A stretch of DNA of 12,354 bases, taken from positions 111,103-123,456 of the forward strand of contig FN648534.1 in the NCBI GenBank assembly GCA_000310025.1, written 5' to 3'. Position 1 is the stretch's first letter; each line of letters starts with the position of its first letter. The notes beneath the pieces were generated by a model. It ran no database searches. It saw nothing but the letters and a program-made list of their open reading frames with translations, and was not told the origin of the DNA. Positions 1-8,376 of the stretch are shown here, in pieces. A program made the position numbers and the translations under genes. Source of the stretch: Ectocarpus siliculosus. Taxonomy: Eukaryota; Sar; Phaeophyceae; Ectocarpales; Ectocarpaceae.

Positions 1-152
1 GGGGAGGCAGCGCACGCAGGCCCCCAGACCCCCCGAGCACGGCAGGGGCAAGGGCAAGCGGCGGCAGCTGGAGCGGGCGGGCAGGGCGGGGGAGGGGGTC
101 AGGGGTCAGGCGGTGGAGGTGGTGGTCTGGATGCGGAGAACCCGTTCCTAGG
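1..152 (+). CDS. Ligase gene: exon a (partial, low-complexity linker)
   Basis: Frame 1 is open from the first base and reads a Gly/Gln/Ala-rich linker ending GGLDAENPFL plus two bases (GG) of a Gly codon. The donor GTAGGT starts at 153; an in-frame TAG lies across this boundary, so the exon must end here or close by. The two leftover bases fit the single base at the start of the next exon. The assignment rests on phase and donor quality, since the linker itself has no diagnostic motif. Confidence 0.6.
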
Positions 153-3100
153 GTAGGTGCCTTGGTATGTAGTGTGTTTGTTGGGGGTTGTGTCACCAGG
201 TGTTGCACATCACTAGGACGGTGGTGGGGGTCGCGCTGTGGGAGATGTTTTTGCGAAGGTACTTGCCGCGGGTGATGCCGGATTCCATGTACGAAAGTAA
301 GGTTGCTTTGTTCCGTTGTCTTGCTCTCTGTCTTGACGCGTAAACGCACCCGCACGAAAAACGATTCCATAACGGTTATTTGCGTGAGCCTTAACTCACA
401 TCTTCATTCCGGGAAAGACGGACACTCCCAGATAAACCGGCCGGGACAAAGTCGAATCTCTCACAAGTGCACCCCCCCCCCGAAGCGGCCTAAGCAGCCG
501 AGAAGTGATACATACGTACAGGGGGAAACATTTTGGGCCACCTTCGGGAAAGTAGTAAGGAACGATTGGCCACCGGCGATCGGTCCTGTGGCAACAATTA
601 CTTCCGTCCTCTCGAGAACGCGTGATCAAACGTCGAGGCGCGCAAAACATGACCCCCCGCCCCTCCCCCTCCCACCGGTGCCACTCCAGGACTCTTCTCC
701 AGGCATTGGGAGGGGCAGGCGCAGAACACGCCGAGATCTTCATCGGGCCCAACATGCAACGAATGTCGGGCGCAGCTCGTGGTGGTGGGGGGGGGGGCGA
801 CGCGCGCGGCGCGGGCGGGGGGGGAGGGGGAGGCGGAGCCCCCGATTTCGCCGGGGGCGGCATCGGGGCCATGCTGGGCGGGCCTGGAGGGCTGGGGTTC
901 CTCCTGAGGGGCATCGGCATACCCGGCGCCATGGGCGGGATGGGGATGGGGTTGGGCATGGGGCCCGGGGGAAACGTTGGCGACTACGCTTTCGGGGACC
1001 TGTCTCAGCTGATCCAGCAGCTCATGGCGGCGGACACGAACAGGGTGAGCTATTTAGCCAACACGGGGGAGTAGTCATGTTTTGCATGCCTTAGCGGTTA
1101 GACGAAAGGGGTCAGGGGGGGACTAGTGTGGCGGGGAGTTGGTTTTAGAGGGGGTGGTCGGTGTCGTGGCAATAATGTAGAGGCAACGCGTGTGCCGAAG
1201 GGGCAAATATCCGGGCATGACGACCACGGCGGCAAAATCAAGCACACACAGCAATTATCGTCGTCGGAGCTCAGCTATGGTACTGCACAAGAGTTCCCCG
1301 CGTGGCACGGACGGTAGTACATACGTTCCGCGCTCATTTTTGCTAATGGTATCATACGCGTTCATGAATGCGCTTGGACTAATTGTCTGGAAACTTTCCC
1401 TCCGCGACTCCTTTCCCGCTGTGTCCCTCGCCCAATGCGTATTTCGCCGCGCCGCGCCGCCGTGGGCTGCTGTCTCGACGGGCCGCCCTGGACTGTCTCG
1501 ACGGGCCAATCAAAACGCCACAACACCCTACAGCACGGCCCTCCTCCAGCGTCGAAGAAATTTGTCGAGAACCTCCCGACGATCATTGTTGCCAAGGTGG
1601 GCATTGGGGGGGGGGGTGCGAGCGTGTGTTGACGTTGTGTTTGTTGTCGACCGGGGTCTCCGACTTTGCCGAGCACAGTATCTACCCTTTCCGGCTTAGG
1701 CCGAGCGAGCCATCTAGTCCATCAAGCGAGCTATTGGTGTGTGTTGTCGGACCGCGCTTGCCTTTTTGTTGAGGAAGGAGATGCCGTTCGTTCGTTTCTG
1801 CACTGCTGTTGGTGTTTTTTTATTTGTTCGTAATTTAAGCGCTGTTTTGTCAGGGCACCCCACGCGCAAAGAGCGTGCAGTATATATACATTATATCCCG
1901 CAATCGCGTCACGTAGCCCCACTTTTTGGTTCTCTCACCCTCGCAGGCAGTTTCCGTCGTGTTCACCGGTTGGCGCGGAAAAAACAAACAAATAAATGCC
2001 CACCCACACATGTTGGTATGGTACAGTAGCACGCGATGTCATGTTAGAGCATGCGGCTGGAGGGATGGAGGGTGCCCCGTGGGACAGGGGTGCCCGGTGT
2101 GCGGGTTGGGCATCACCGAAGCGAGGTCGAGCGTCGTGTCTCCTTTCCCGCTTGCTGTTGCTCCGAGACACAAGACCCCGTCGGGTGGGTGTCTCGCGGC
2201 GCACTTGATGGCCGCTCTCTCGTGCTGGAACTCTCCGGCTCTCTTGGTCTCTTGGTTTCCCTGTCTCTCTGCGTATGTCTCTCCGTCTAGCTCTCTCTCT
2301 CTCTCTTGCTCTCTCTCTCTCTCCTCTCTCCTCTCTCCTCTCTCCTCCCTATACTACTAATTTCTCGAGCTTTGTTTCGCTTGCGGGCATGCATACGTTA
2401 CAATACGAACGCCATCAAGCGGGCCATGCTTACACTACCACAACATACCCTATTTACGCCCCACACACCCCACACACCCCCACCCCACCCCACCCCGTTT
2501 TTCGCGATTATTTGTCAGGGCTCGGAGCTTGAGGGGCAGGAGTGCGCCGTTTGTAAGGACGAGTTCGCGGCGGGTGACAAGGCCCGGGAGCTGCCTTGCC
2601 AGCACTCCTTCCACGAGCAGTGGTGAGATACCGACCGACCGACCGACCGAACGCCGGCGTCCAGATGATTTTTTTCCGCTACATAAATACATCGCTTCAA
2701 GAGAAGGAAGAGGGGGGAGGGGGTGTGACGCGAGCCATGTACCCCGTTCATGGTGTGCTGTCGGGGTTCTTACGGGAAACCCCGCATACAACACTCCACG
2801 CGAGATCAACGCTTTGTTCTAATGGGGCGAGTGCATTGAGAAGGTGCGCCACGTCCAGGCTGTGTTGGGCTGAGGACTGCGGTGATGCTTGGACATGGTG
2901 ACGCCTTGTCCCTGTCAACCCCCTGCTATATACCATGGTATATATATACTGTGCGTTCACGTCTCACGCCTACGCTTCCCCCGGTTGCTTTCGCTCTCTC
3001 CCCCGACGCCAACGACAATAAACCGCCCGCGGCGACGGTGGCCGCGCTCGTTCTGAATGGCAACAGCATCCTCCCGTGGGTGGCAGAGCGCAACACGTGC

Positions 3101-3424
3101 CCGACCTGCAGACACGAGCTCCCTACGGACGACAGCAGCAGCAGCAGCAGCAATAATAACAACAACGACAACGACAACGACAACAACGACAACGGTGACG
3201 GTGCCAACAACGGCGACAGCGGCGACAGCGGCGACGGTGCCAACGTAGGTGGTGGCGGCGGCAACTCGGACAGCAGGGCCAACTCCACCTCCTCTTCGTC
3301 TTCACCCTCCTCCTTCTCCTCCTCCTCCTCTACGTCTGGTTCGTCGGCTAGACGGACTGCCGCGAGCAGCGGCGGCGGCAGCGGCGGCGGCAGCGGCAGC
3401 AGTCGGACGGGCACCGAGAGATGA
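1..3424 (+). CDS. RING-H2 E3 ubiquitin ligase, RNF115/RNF126 (BCA2)-like, 5'-partial, five exons visible
   Basis: Exons 1-152, 690-1044, 1534-1596, 2519-2622 and 3067-3424 are separated by GT-AG introns and join in phase to give 343 residues of the C-terminal part of the protein. Seen in the sequence: a Gly/Gln/Ala-rich linker (about residues 1-144); a segment reading GDYAFGDLSQLIQQL ending at residue 169; PPPASKKFVENLP (from 172); then a complete RING-H2 site with ligands C199, C202, C217, H219, H222, C225, C236 and C239; CRHELPTDD; and a Ser/Asn/Asp/Gly tail. Known of the family: the block before the RING and the HELPTDD ending are typical of plant and algal RNF115/126-type ligases, whose RING recruits an E2 and transfers ubiquitin to substrates in cytosol or nucleus. 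These proteins usually carry an N-terminal zinc ribbon, which would lie left of the window. Substrates are unknown. The stop is TGA at 3422-3424. No promoter is visible. Confidence 0.9.
153..689 (+). other. Ligase gene intron 1
   Basis: 537 bp from GTAGGT to CTCCAG. Long frames overlap it on both strands, but all run through G-rich or C-rich sequence and none resembles a known protein. I see no other feature here. Confidence 0.6.
690..1044 (+). CDS. Ligase gene: exon b (Gly/Met-rich linker and pre-RING helix)
   Basis: The acceptor CCACTCCAG follows a C-rich pyrimidine tract (about 650-687). The exon reads TLLQALGGAGAEHAEIFIG, then Gly runs and a Gly/Met-rich stretch (GAMGGMGMGLGMG), and ends with the recognisable GDYAFGDLSQLIQQL and DTNR. 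The donor GTGAGC starts at 1045. The last residues continue without a gap into the HGPPPASK of the next exon, as in plant homologues that read NDPNR-YGTPPASK. Confidence 0.85.
1045..1533 (+). other. Ligase gene intron 2
   Basis: 489 bp from GTGAGC to CTACAG. It contains a 15-bp direct duplication, CTGTCTCGACGGGCC, at 1470-1484 and 1493-1507, just upstream of the acceptor. Nothing else is supported. Confidence 0.85.
1534..1596 (+). CDS. Ligase gene: exon c (63-nt exon, PPPASK block)
   Basis: A 21-codon phase-0 exon reading HGPPPASKKFVENLPTIIVA and a final K. It lies between acceptor CCCTACAG and donor GTGGGC. The PPASKxxxxxLP block is a family hallmark just upstream of the RING in RNF115/126-type ligases, which makes this small exon secure despite its size. 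Confidence 0.9.
1597..2518 (+). other. Ligase gene intron 3
   Basis: 922 bp from GTGGGC to GTCAG. It holds an AT-rich patch near 1880-1900, a long CT tract (2291-2350) and a CA/CCCCA-rich stretch (2461-2496). The join across it loses no expected residues: PTIIVAK runs into the short GSELEGQ that precedes the first RING Cys. A tiny extra exon inside it cannot be excluded. Confidence 0.8.
2291..2350 (+). repeat. CT-rich microsatellite in intron 3
   Basis: About 60 bases of almost pure CT/CTCTCTCC sequence, interrupted by one TTGC. It lies some 170 bp upstream of the exon d acceptor and may serve as part of an extended pyrimidine tract. Confidence 0.9.
2519..2622 (+). CDS. Ligase gene: exon d (first half of RING-H2)
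   Basis: After acceptor TTTGTCAG the exon reads GSELEGQECAVCKDEFAAGD, then KARELPCQHSFHEQ, and ends with TG, the first two bases of a Cys codon. It supplies zinc ligands C199, C202, C217, H219 and H222. Donor GTGAGA begins at 2623. Read straight through, the next codon is Trp and the RING would lack its sixth ligand, so splicing here is required. Confidence 0.95.
2630..2650 (+). repeat. (ACCG)5 tetranucleotide repeat
   Basis: Five perfect ACCG units plus one base, beginning eight bases into intron 4. Confidence 0.95.
2927..2944. repeat. 18-bp perfect palindrome
   Basis: TATATACCATGGTATATA is its own reverse complement. It lies in intron 4 of the ligase gene and is followed by more TA repeats. 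No function is evident. Confidence 0.95.
3067..3424 (+). CDS. Ligase gene: terminal exon e (second half of RING-H2 and Ser/Asn/Asp tail)
   Basis: The acceptor is GGCAACAG. The first base completes the split Cys codon (TG|C), then ILPWVAERNTCPTCRHELPT supplies C236 and C239 and the W of the usual E2-binding face. From residue 245 the tail is almost entirely Ser, Asn, Asp and Gly, encoded by AGC, AAC, GAC, GGC and TCC repeats (3131-3415), with a second Ser run and a Gly-Ser end. The tail looks disordered and repeat-expanded. TGA is at 3422-3424. Confidence 0.95.
3131..3415 (+). repeat. Coding trinucleotide-rich repeat tract (Ser/Asn/Asp/Gly)
   Basis: AGC units, then AAC/GAC, GGCGAC, TCC/TCT and finally AGCGGCGGC units, all inside the terminal exon of the ligase. 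This composition is why long but meaningless frames appear on the opposite strand. The tract is probably variable in length between individuals, by replication slippage (inference). Confidence 0.85.
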
Positions 3425-3438
3425 TGACGGGTGCGGCC

Positions 3439-3463
3439 CATCGACACATCGACACATCGACAC
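3439..3463 (+). repeat. Short ATCGACAC tandem repeat after the ligase stop
   Basis: About three ATCGACAC units lie 15-39 bases past the stop codon, in what should be 3' UTR. Confidence 0.85.
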
Positions 3464-3468
3464 CCCTA

Positions 3469-3673
3469 ACCGAAAACGACGGTGGCAAGTTTCTCGTGCG
3501 CCAGAAGTCGTCGAAGCGAGGCGCCGCCATCGCTGTACTCGGTTGTTGGTCGTCATCGCCTATTACAATGCCCGATTGTTGGTGGCCGAAAACGACAGCG
3601 GTGACCCCTCTTTTCTCGTACGCCAGAAGACAAAGCGAAGAGAAGCAGCGTCATGGCCGTTTGTTGGTGCCCT
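3469..3673 (+). repeat. Diverged two-copy tandem repeat in the likely 3' UTR
   Basis: Copy 1 starts near 3469 and copy 2 near 3585. Shared blocks in order are CCGAAAACGAC; TTTCTCGT(G/A)CGCCAGAAG; an AAGCGA-type segment; and GTTGTTGGT or TTTGTTGGT. The period is about 116 bp. Both copies are interrupted by indels, so the duplication is old. It lies directly behind the ligase stop and is probably transcribed as 3' UTR (inference). Confidence 0.7.
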
Positions 3674-4205
3674 TCGAAGGGGCCTGCTTCTTGTCACCGA
3701 TTAGAGCGCGGGGTCGACGGCGCAAGGTGCTGGCCCGCTGGGCATGGAACAGACTGGTTCCAGTTTACCCTTTGTGTGCCGGCGGGGGCGGGGGGGTACC
3801 TTGGCCGAACACTCACATTTCCTCCTAGGCAAAGTCTTGTATTCTTTGATAAGGTAGTTGGCTGGTGTAGTGGTGGCGGCGTGAGGGGGGGGTAACGGTA
3901 TATATCGCACCCTTTCGTGTCTCAACCCCCCCCCCCCCCACTTTTTTCGGTGTGGATTTAGGACACGGTGATTCCGCCGAAAAAGAAGCAGAGGGCGAAA
4001 AAAGATTTTGGCGGTTCAGGTTTTGGTCCTTTCTCGTTGACACATGTTTTCGCGGCAAGATTCAGCGGCCCGTACGTACGCGTATCGCGCGGGGGGCAAT
4101 GGCGAATAGACTGGTTGGGAAAAGGTGGCGGGGTACAGCAGTGTAGACCCCTTGCCCCGGTATTTCAGTCCCCGTGGATGCACTTTTTTTTTTCTTTTGT
4201 CGCGT

Positions 4206-4286
4206 GAACAAACATTTTTTTTGTTTTCAAAATAATTTGTTCCAAGGCTACAAGTAGATAGACGACCGTGAGATGTAGTTGTAGCC
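4206..4286. other. Two adjacent small stem-loops
   Basis: GAACAAA (4206-4212) pairs with TTTGTTC (4236-4242), and four bases later GGCTACAA (4246-4253) pairs with TTGTAGCC (4279-4286). Both stems are perfect, with loops of 23 and 25 bases. They may be chance or part of a UTR structure. Confidence 0.5.
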
Positions 4287-5120
4287 TCCATGACGACCCC
4301 CGGCGCGGCTCGTTCCAGCCCCCTTTTTTCTTTTGGTAGCGGCGAGGACGGGGACCGGGGGCGGTAGAGAAGGAGGTGCTTAACAATAGCCTGGGCCAGC
4401 CTTGGTTTTGAACGCTGGACGGGGTGGCGCGCGGGGGAGGGGGGGGGTGGGGGGGCACTGTAGCGAATGTCAAGGTCTTAAGTTTCGCTCTGGTGCTGGT
4501 GTTGTCGATTGGCTCAGAAAAGTCCACTGCTGTTGGGACTGGTAGGACGGCGTTTTTGCTCTCTGCTGCTGTAGTGTATGATACGGTTATTCTCCGAGTA
4601 GTGTTTCTTTCCGTGCAGAGAGAAAGTTGCATCGGATGGGCGGGTCGGTGAAGGTATTATATTTGTCTTCATTCTTGTTGTTGTTGTGATCGTAGTTGTG
4701 GTGGCTTTCGTGTTTTTCTGTAGGGGCGTCGTTGTCTGTCGCGCGCGGCTTCTCACACGCAAGGGAGCGTCTTTTGGTCCGCGGCGAGATGGGCGAAGGG
4801 GGAGGGTACGAAAGGCGGGTCAGCGGGACGGCGTGGGCTGGTATCTTCGCGCGCTGCTTTTTTGCTCTAGCTTCCCCCTCGGCGCGCGCCCGAAAAATCC
4901 GCGCCTCCGTCCCTCCCTTCCCTCTTGTCTTGCCATCTTTGGTTTGAGGGCGATATGGCACGGCGCTCGCTTGTTTCACGCGAGTCGGACTCATCGTCAT
5001 GGACCCTCCCCACCATAGCGAGAAAAGAGGAGGTGCGCGATTTTGGTGCTCACAGAATGATGCTACCGCCAAAAAATGTCAAAATACTTGTTCTTTGTCG
5101 TGTTTAATGGTCACAACAGC

Positions 5121-5151
5121 TAATACCTGCTGTCACTACAGGGAGGTATTA
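5121..5151. other. Compact hairpin
   Basis: TAATACCT (5121-5128) pairs with AGGTATTA (5144-5151). Inside it CTGT (5130-5133) pairs with ACAG (5138-5141) around a CACT tetraloop, with only three unpaired bases between the stems. No T run follows and the setting is eukaryotic, so I do not call it a terminator. Confidence 0.6.
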
Positions 5152-6957
5152 TATCAGGTCTAATCTCAAGCGGAAGAGGCGGCACAGGGGGTATATTTTT
5201 TGCCGTCTTGCGCCTGGACGGCCGGCTTGCGAGAAGCAGCAGCAGCAGCGTCCGCGCGGGCGGCGGAGATGGTTGCCACGTTGTGGTCTGCTTTTTATAG
5301 AGCTGTTCGTGGCCGGCTGTGTTTGTGCTGGGTCTCGCCTGTGGAGGAGGATGCGAGGGCGGCCACACCCACCCACCCTCTGCAGGAGGAACGCGCACGC
5401 GCTCGAGAGAGAGAAAAGGTGCCCGCAGTGTTCTGATTGGCCAATTTTTTGCGCGTTCACTGTATGGCGCAAACGGGCGGTAGCAGCAGCGAGCGGTGCT
5501 ACCGTCGTTTGTGGACGATATCTGTCCTAGCCCCGCGCGAGCTTTTTTCTATATTTTCTATAGTAGTATCGAGTGATGCCCCCCCCCCCACTACCGTCGA
5601 GTAGGAAAAGAACCGCAAGCAAGTTGCCGAGACGTGCGCGAGTCCACGGTCTACATGTGCAAGCCCCACACCCCTCGTTACATGAAAGCAGAGCAACGAG
5701 GAGGGTGGAAATTACCCGTTATCTCTTTCACGGTGTGGCTGACACCTCGCCTGGAACTGGCTTCGTACTACAGTACCCATCCTTGTTCTTTTTCGAAGTC
5801 GCCGGCGGAAAGGGAAGAAGGATTGAGTTGAAGCCTGGGCTACCCCCGCGGCTGTGATTGATGTCGAACCCTTGCGAGCAACGGGGAGGTTTGTCACATC
5901 ACAAAACGCGCTTCAGTCGGTTCTGGAAAGCCAGCCGCAACTGAGACAGACCCCGAACTGCACTTGGGGAATATTGTCGCAACATCCTGGTGTGTAGGAA
6001 CAAGCAACCTGAAGGCGTTGTAGTTACAACCTGCTCCGACGACGCATACACCACCCACGACCCGTCATCGCTCCCGGAGCCGAGACGCTGACAAAAACGC
6101 CCGGCTCCGACATCGTCACAAAAGCAAAAACAACGAAACGAGCGTCCAGTCTACACGCACAACAGTAACAACAGAGGCGTTTTTTCGTGACAGACTAGAG
6201 GCAAGAGCTTTCTTTTCCCACACAGCAAGCGCCAACCAGTGGTAAAAATATAGTCGGCCTACAAACTTACACTTACACGCCCATCCCATCCAAAACCATG
6301 GTGGCCGAAACGCCCCGGGCGAAGCGCTAGGGCAGGTACCACCGCACCCTTGCAAACGGTGGGCTCTACTGCTGCCGCCTCCTCCTCCTCCTCTTCTACG
6401 ACAGTTGCACGCTACACTATTAGTCTCCTACATAGTCGAATCAAGGTCTGCACGCAAGCCGGTGGCAATCGCACATGGAATACACGAACTACGACTCTGG
6501 TTGGCGTCTCCATCGAAGCAGACTCCTCGATGAGAACCAACCGCAGGAAGGGCAGATAGCTCCGAACTTTGTGTATACCACGGGGCAAGGCTGGGACACA
6601 ACATCTCAAGATAGTGACTCACTCCGTTCCACCTATGCTACAAGGCACCTATCTCCACAACAAAGCTAAAATCGGGCCGTCGTCGGTCTGTCCGAGAAAC
6701 CCACCCGCCCTCTCTGTGTAGTACCGCACCACAAGCCGCGGCGGACCGAGGGTGATGGCGTCACGTGGAGGGAGGGAGGGGGGGAGGGGGCAACCCACAC
6801 GCGCACACTGACAACCGCTGCAGGTGCTGCTCTGCTCTGGTCCGTACGCCACAAGGCCACCGACGAAAGAGAACAGCCACAGCAAACAAAAACACCCCAC
6901 CACTACTGCTCGAGAGACGACAGGGCAGCACAAAAAACATCGCTGGCGGCGCCTATC

Positions 6958-7014
6958 TCACGGCCCCGTGTTGCGCGTTAGCGCACGCCGAAAGTCTCTC
7001 TGCTGTTCCACCAC
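6958..7014 (-). CDS. Possible terminal exon of the second gene
   Basis: The acceptor CGCCTCCCCAG is followed in phase 0 by VVEQQRDFRRALTRNTGP and a TGA stop (6960-6958). Joined to exon F it extends the charged helix naturally (RRKRFRQQ then VVEQQRDFRRAL). This requires a 1751-bp intron (8765-7015), longer than the others here. The segment is short, so chance is a real alternative, and other small exons could lie in the gap. Confidence 0.35.
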   Translation of the reverse strand: MVEQQRDFRRALTRNTGP

Positions 7015-7499
7015 CTGGGGAGGCGACAGCCACGCGCAGGATTGCGGGGGGGGGGGGGGCACGCTTGGCACATGAACTGGGATATATGTGAGGGTCTGAA
7101 CCCAACCTGTGCTCCCAGGCCAGGAGGTGGGGGTGGGTGGCGATACAAGCAAATTCTGGCGCGGCCGGCCCTACATGTGCATGTTGGCAGCACCAGACGG
7201 ACGGGCGCGCGCAACCAAGCCAAGCGGAATTTTCCAGACTTTTTGACTCTCCGCGCAGCCAGCCGCTCTTGCCGCATGTCAACGAAAACCCAGAACAAAA
7301 TCATGGCATTTTAGGTCATGCACTCGCACAAGAACACAAGCATGTTTACCAGCCAGACGAGCGTCAGGGTTTTACAACATGAGTGGATGCACATGCCTCT
7401 ACATGTACGTTTTACTCTGGGGCTAGACCCCCACTTGTCGGTCTCCTCTGCGCCCCGCCCCCCTGTCGGTATCGGGGTATTAATTAGCCCGGGGTCAAA

Positions 7500-7990
7500 A
7501 GAGCTATCGACCTCGTGTTTGGGTCAGGCCTCTTGTCAGTTAGTGGTCGGCAAGGGTTTGCCGCGGCCGATCGATGTCGACGAAATGAAAGGAAAAAGAA
7601 AGTACACAGCAGCACCACACCAGAAGTGTATTGTGCCGACATTTTCGGTTCGTTTTCGACAACAAGACAAGGCAGGCAGGCATGACGAAAAAGCAGACGC
7701 GAGGTAGAAAAAGAAGCCAAGAAACCAACACAAAGGTTTCAACACAACACAAAGGCTAGCGGTTGCGTGGGTTTCGCGCCTTTTCTATTGTGCCTCGCGT
7801 TTTCTTCTTCTCCTTGCCCTGTAATTTTGTCTAAACCCAAGAGAAAATGTAGGTATTGCTGCGGTGCAGCAGTGTGCGTGTTTTTTCTTTATTTGGTTCA
7901 CGCAAGCATCAATTGTATCGGAACGATGAATCGCGGCAACCGCTTGCTGTGGGCGACACCAGCAGTGCGTAGAGGCTCTCACAAGGTGGC
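7500..7990. repeat. Imperfect inverted-repeat pair
   Basis: The reverse complement of about 7540-7720 resembles + strand about 7765-7955. Shared blocks in order: a pyrimidine-rich CTTTTTCTA start, CCTCGCGT, CCTTG, GAAAATGT, a GGTG...GCTG/GCAGTGTG segment, a TTTTTTCTTT stretch and CGCGGCAA. Identity is modest and indels are many, judged by eye. A small GAAACC/GGTTTC stem (7721-7740) sits near the centre. It looks like an old foldback element. Confidence 0.5.
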
Positions 7991-8061
7991 CGACTGACGG
8001 CTGCGAACTCATTTACTAGGCCCCCCTTACGAACTTCGTAAACCATTGTTGCATGCTTGCT

Positions 8062-8376
8062 CCTGTTGCCCCTTTTACTCTGACTTGGACAGCAACTTAA
8101 TTATGGGCCGTCCACACGGCGGTGGCATCGAGCTTTCCGCCCAGCATGTAGTGGCTCGAGGCCAAGCTCCCAAGCGTGCAAGAAATTGCCACTCTAGCTT
8201 CGCCGAGGATGAGGTTGTGCGGGGTATGACTCTTCGCACAACACGAAGAACGAGTGGAAATTTCGTGCAGCCTTGGAGATCGGCCTCGAGCCACTACATC
8301 CCGGGCGGAAAACTCGATGCACCCGGCATCCACAACAAGTTGTCGTTGCCCCCCAAGTCTGAGAAGGGTCAACAGG
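8062..8376. repeat. Foldback element, arms of about 150 bases, 13-base loop
   Basis: The left arm 8062-8221 pairs with the right arm 8235-8376. Anchors are CCTGTTG/CAACAGG at the outer end; GACTTGG/CCAAGTC; GCATCGAG (8125-8132) with CTCGATGC (8313-8320); AGTGGCTCGAGGCC (8150-8163) with its exact complement (8282-8295); and GTTGTGCG (8214-8221) with CGCACAAC (8235-8242). Most mismatches are single bases, with an insertion of about ten bases in the left arm near 8204-8213. No clear target-site duplication is visible. It could be a MITE-type foldback or a source of long hairpin RNA. Confidence 0.85.

Larger units (their letters stand above)
2623..3066 (+). other. Ligase gene intron 4, splits a zinc-ligand codon
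   Basis: 444 bp from GTGAGA to AACAG, inserted after the second base of the Cys225 codon (phase 2). It holds an ACCG tetranucleotide repeat right after the donor (2630-2650) and an 18-bp palindrome (2927-2944). The sequence directly before the acceptor is a weak pyrimidine tract; a better one lies at about 2976-3003. Confidence 0.9.
3674..6957. other. Intergenic stretch between convergent genes; no gene supported
   Basis: No frame on either strand has a recognisable domain or a phase-consistent set of exons. Present instead: a 14-base C run (3926-3939), an A/T-rich patch with two adjacent small hairpins (4206-4286), a stable small hairpin (5121-5151), an 11-base C run (5579-5589) and a short protein-like frame at 6475-6669. 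It should include the 3' UTRs and poly(A) sites of both genes. I see no AATAAA on the + strand after 3424. An unrecognised lineage-specific gene or an old transposon fragment remains possible. Confidence 0.5.

Noticed and set aside
396-959. Long open frame on the - strand (187 codons)
   Set aside because: It is antisense to the Gly/Met-rich ligase exon plus intron 1; its Pro runs mirror the GGG codons of the real exon.
303-1094. 263-codon frame on the + strand, the longest in the window
   Set aside because: It runs through intron 1 and the wrong frame of exon b, giving Arg/Gly-rich nonsense; the correct frame is fixed by GDYAFGDLSQLIQQL.
2829-2847. A GECIEK peptide in intron 4 that could supply the missing RING Cys
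   Set aside because: The spacing would be wrong and no acceptor/donor pair fits; the 2622-3067 junction gives exact family spacing.
2926-3447. Long open frame on the - strand (173 codons)
   Set aside because: It is the antisense of the Ser/Asn/Asp repeat tract of the ligase exon; Leu/Pro/Glu runs come from complementing AGC, GAC and TCC units.
4587-5072. 161-codon frame on the - strand
   Set aside because: Basic and Pro-rich without any domain, no consistent splice partners, and overlapping equally long frames on the + strand.
5855-5885. GGGTTCGAC on the - strand, resembling a tRNA T-loop
   Set aside because: The flanking bases do not form a T stem and no acceptor or anticodon arm could be found.
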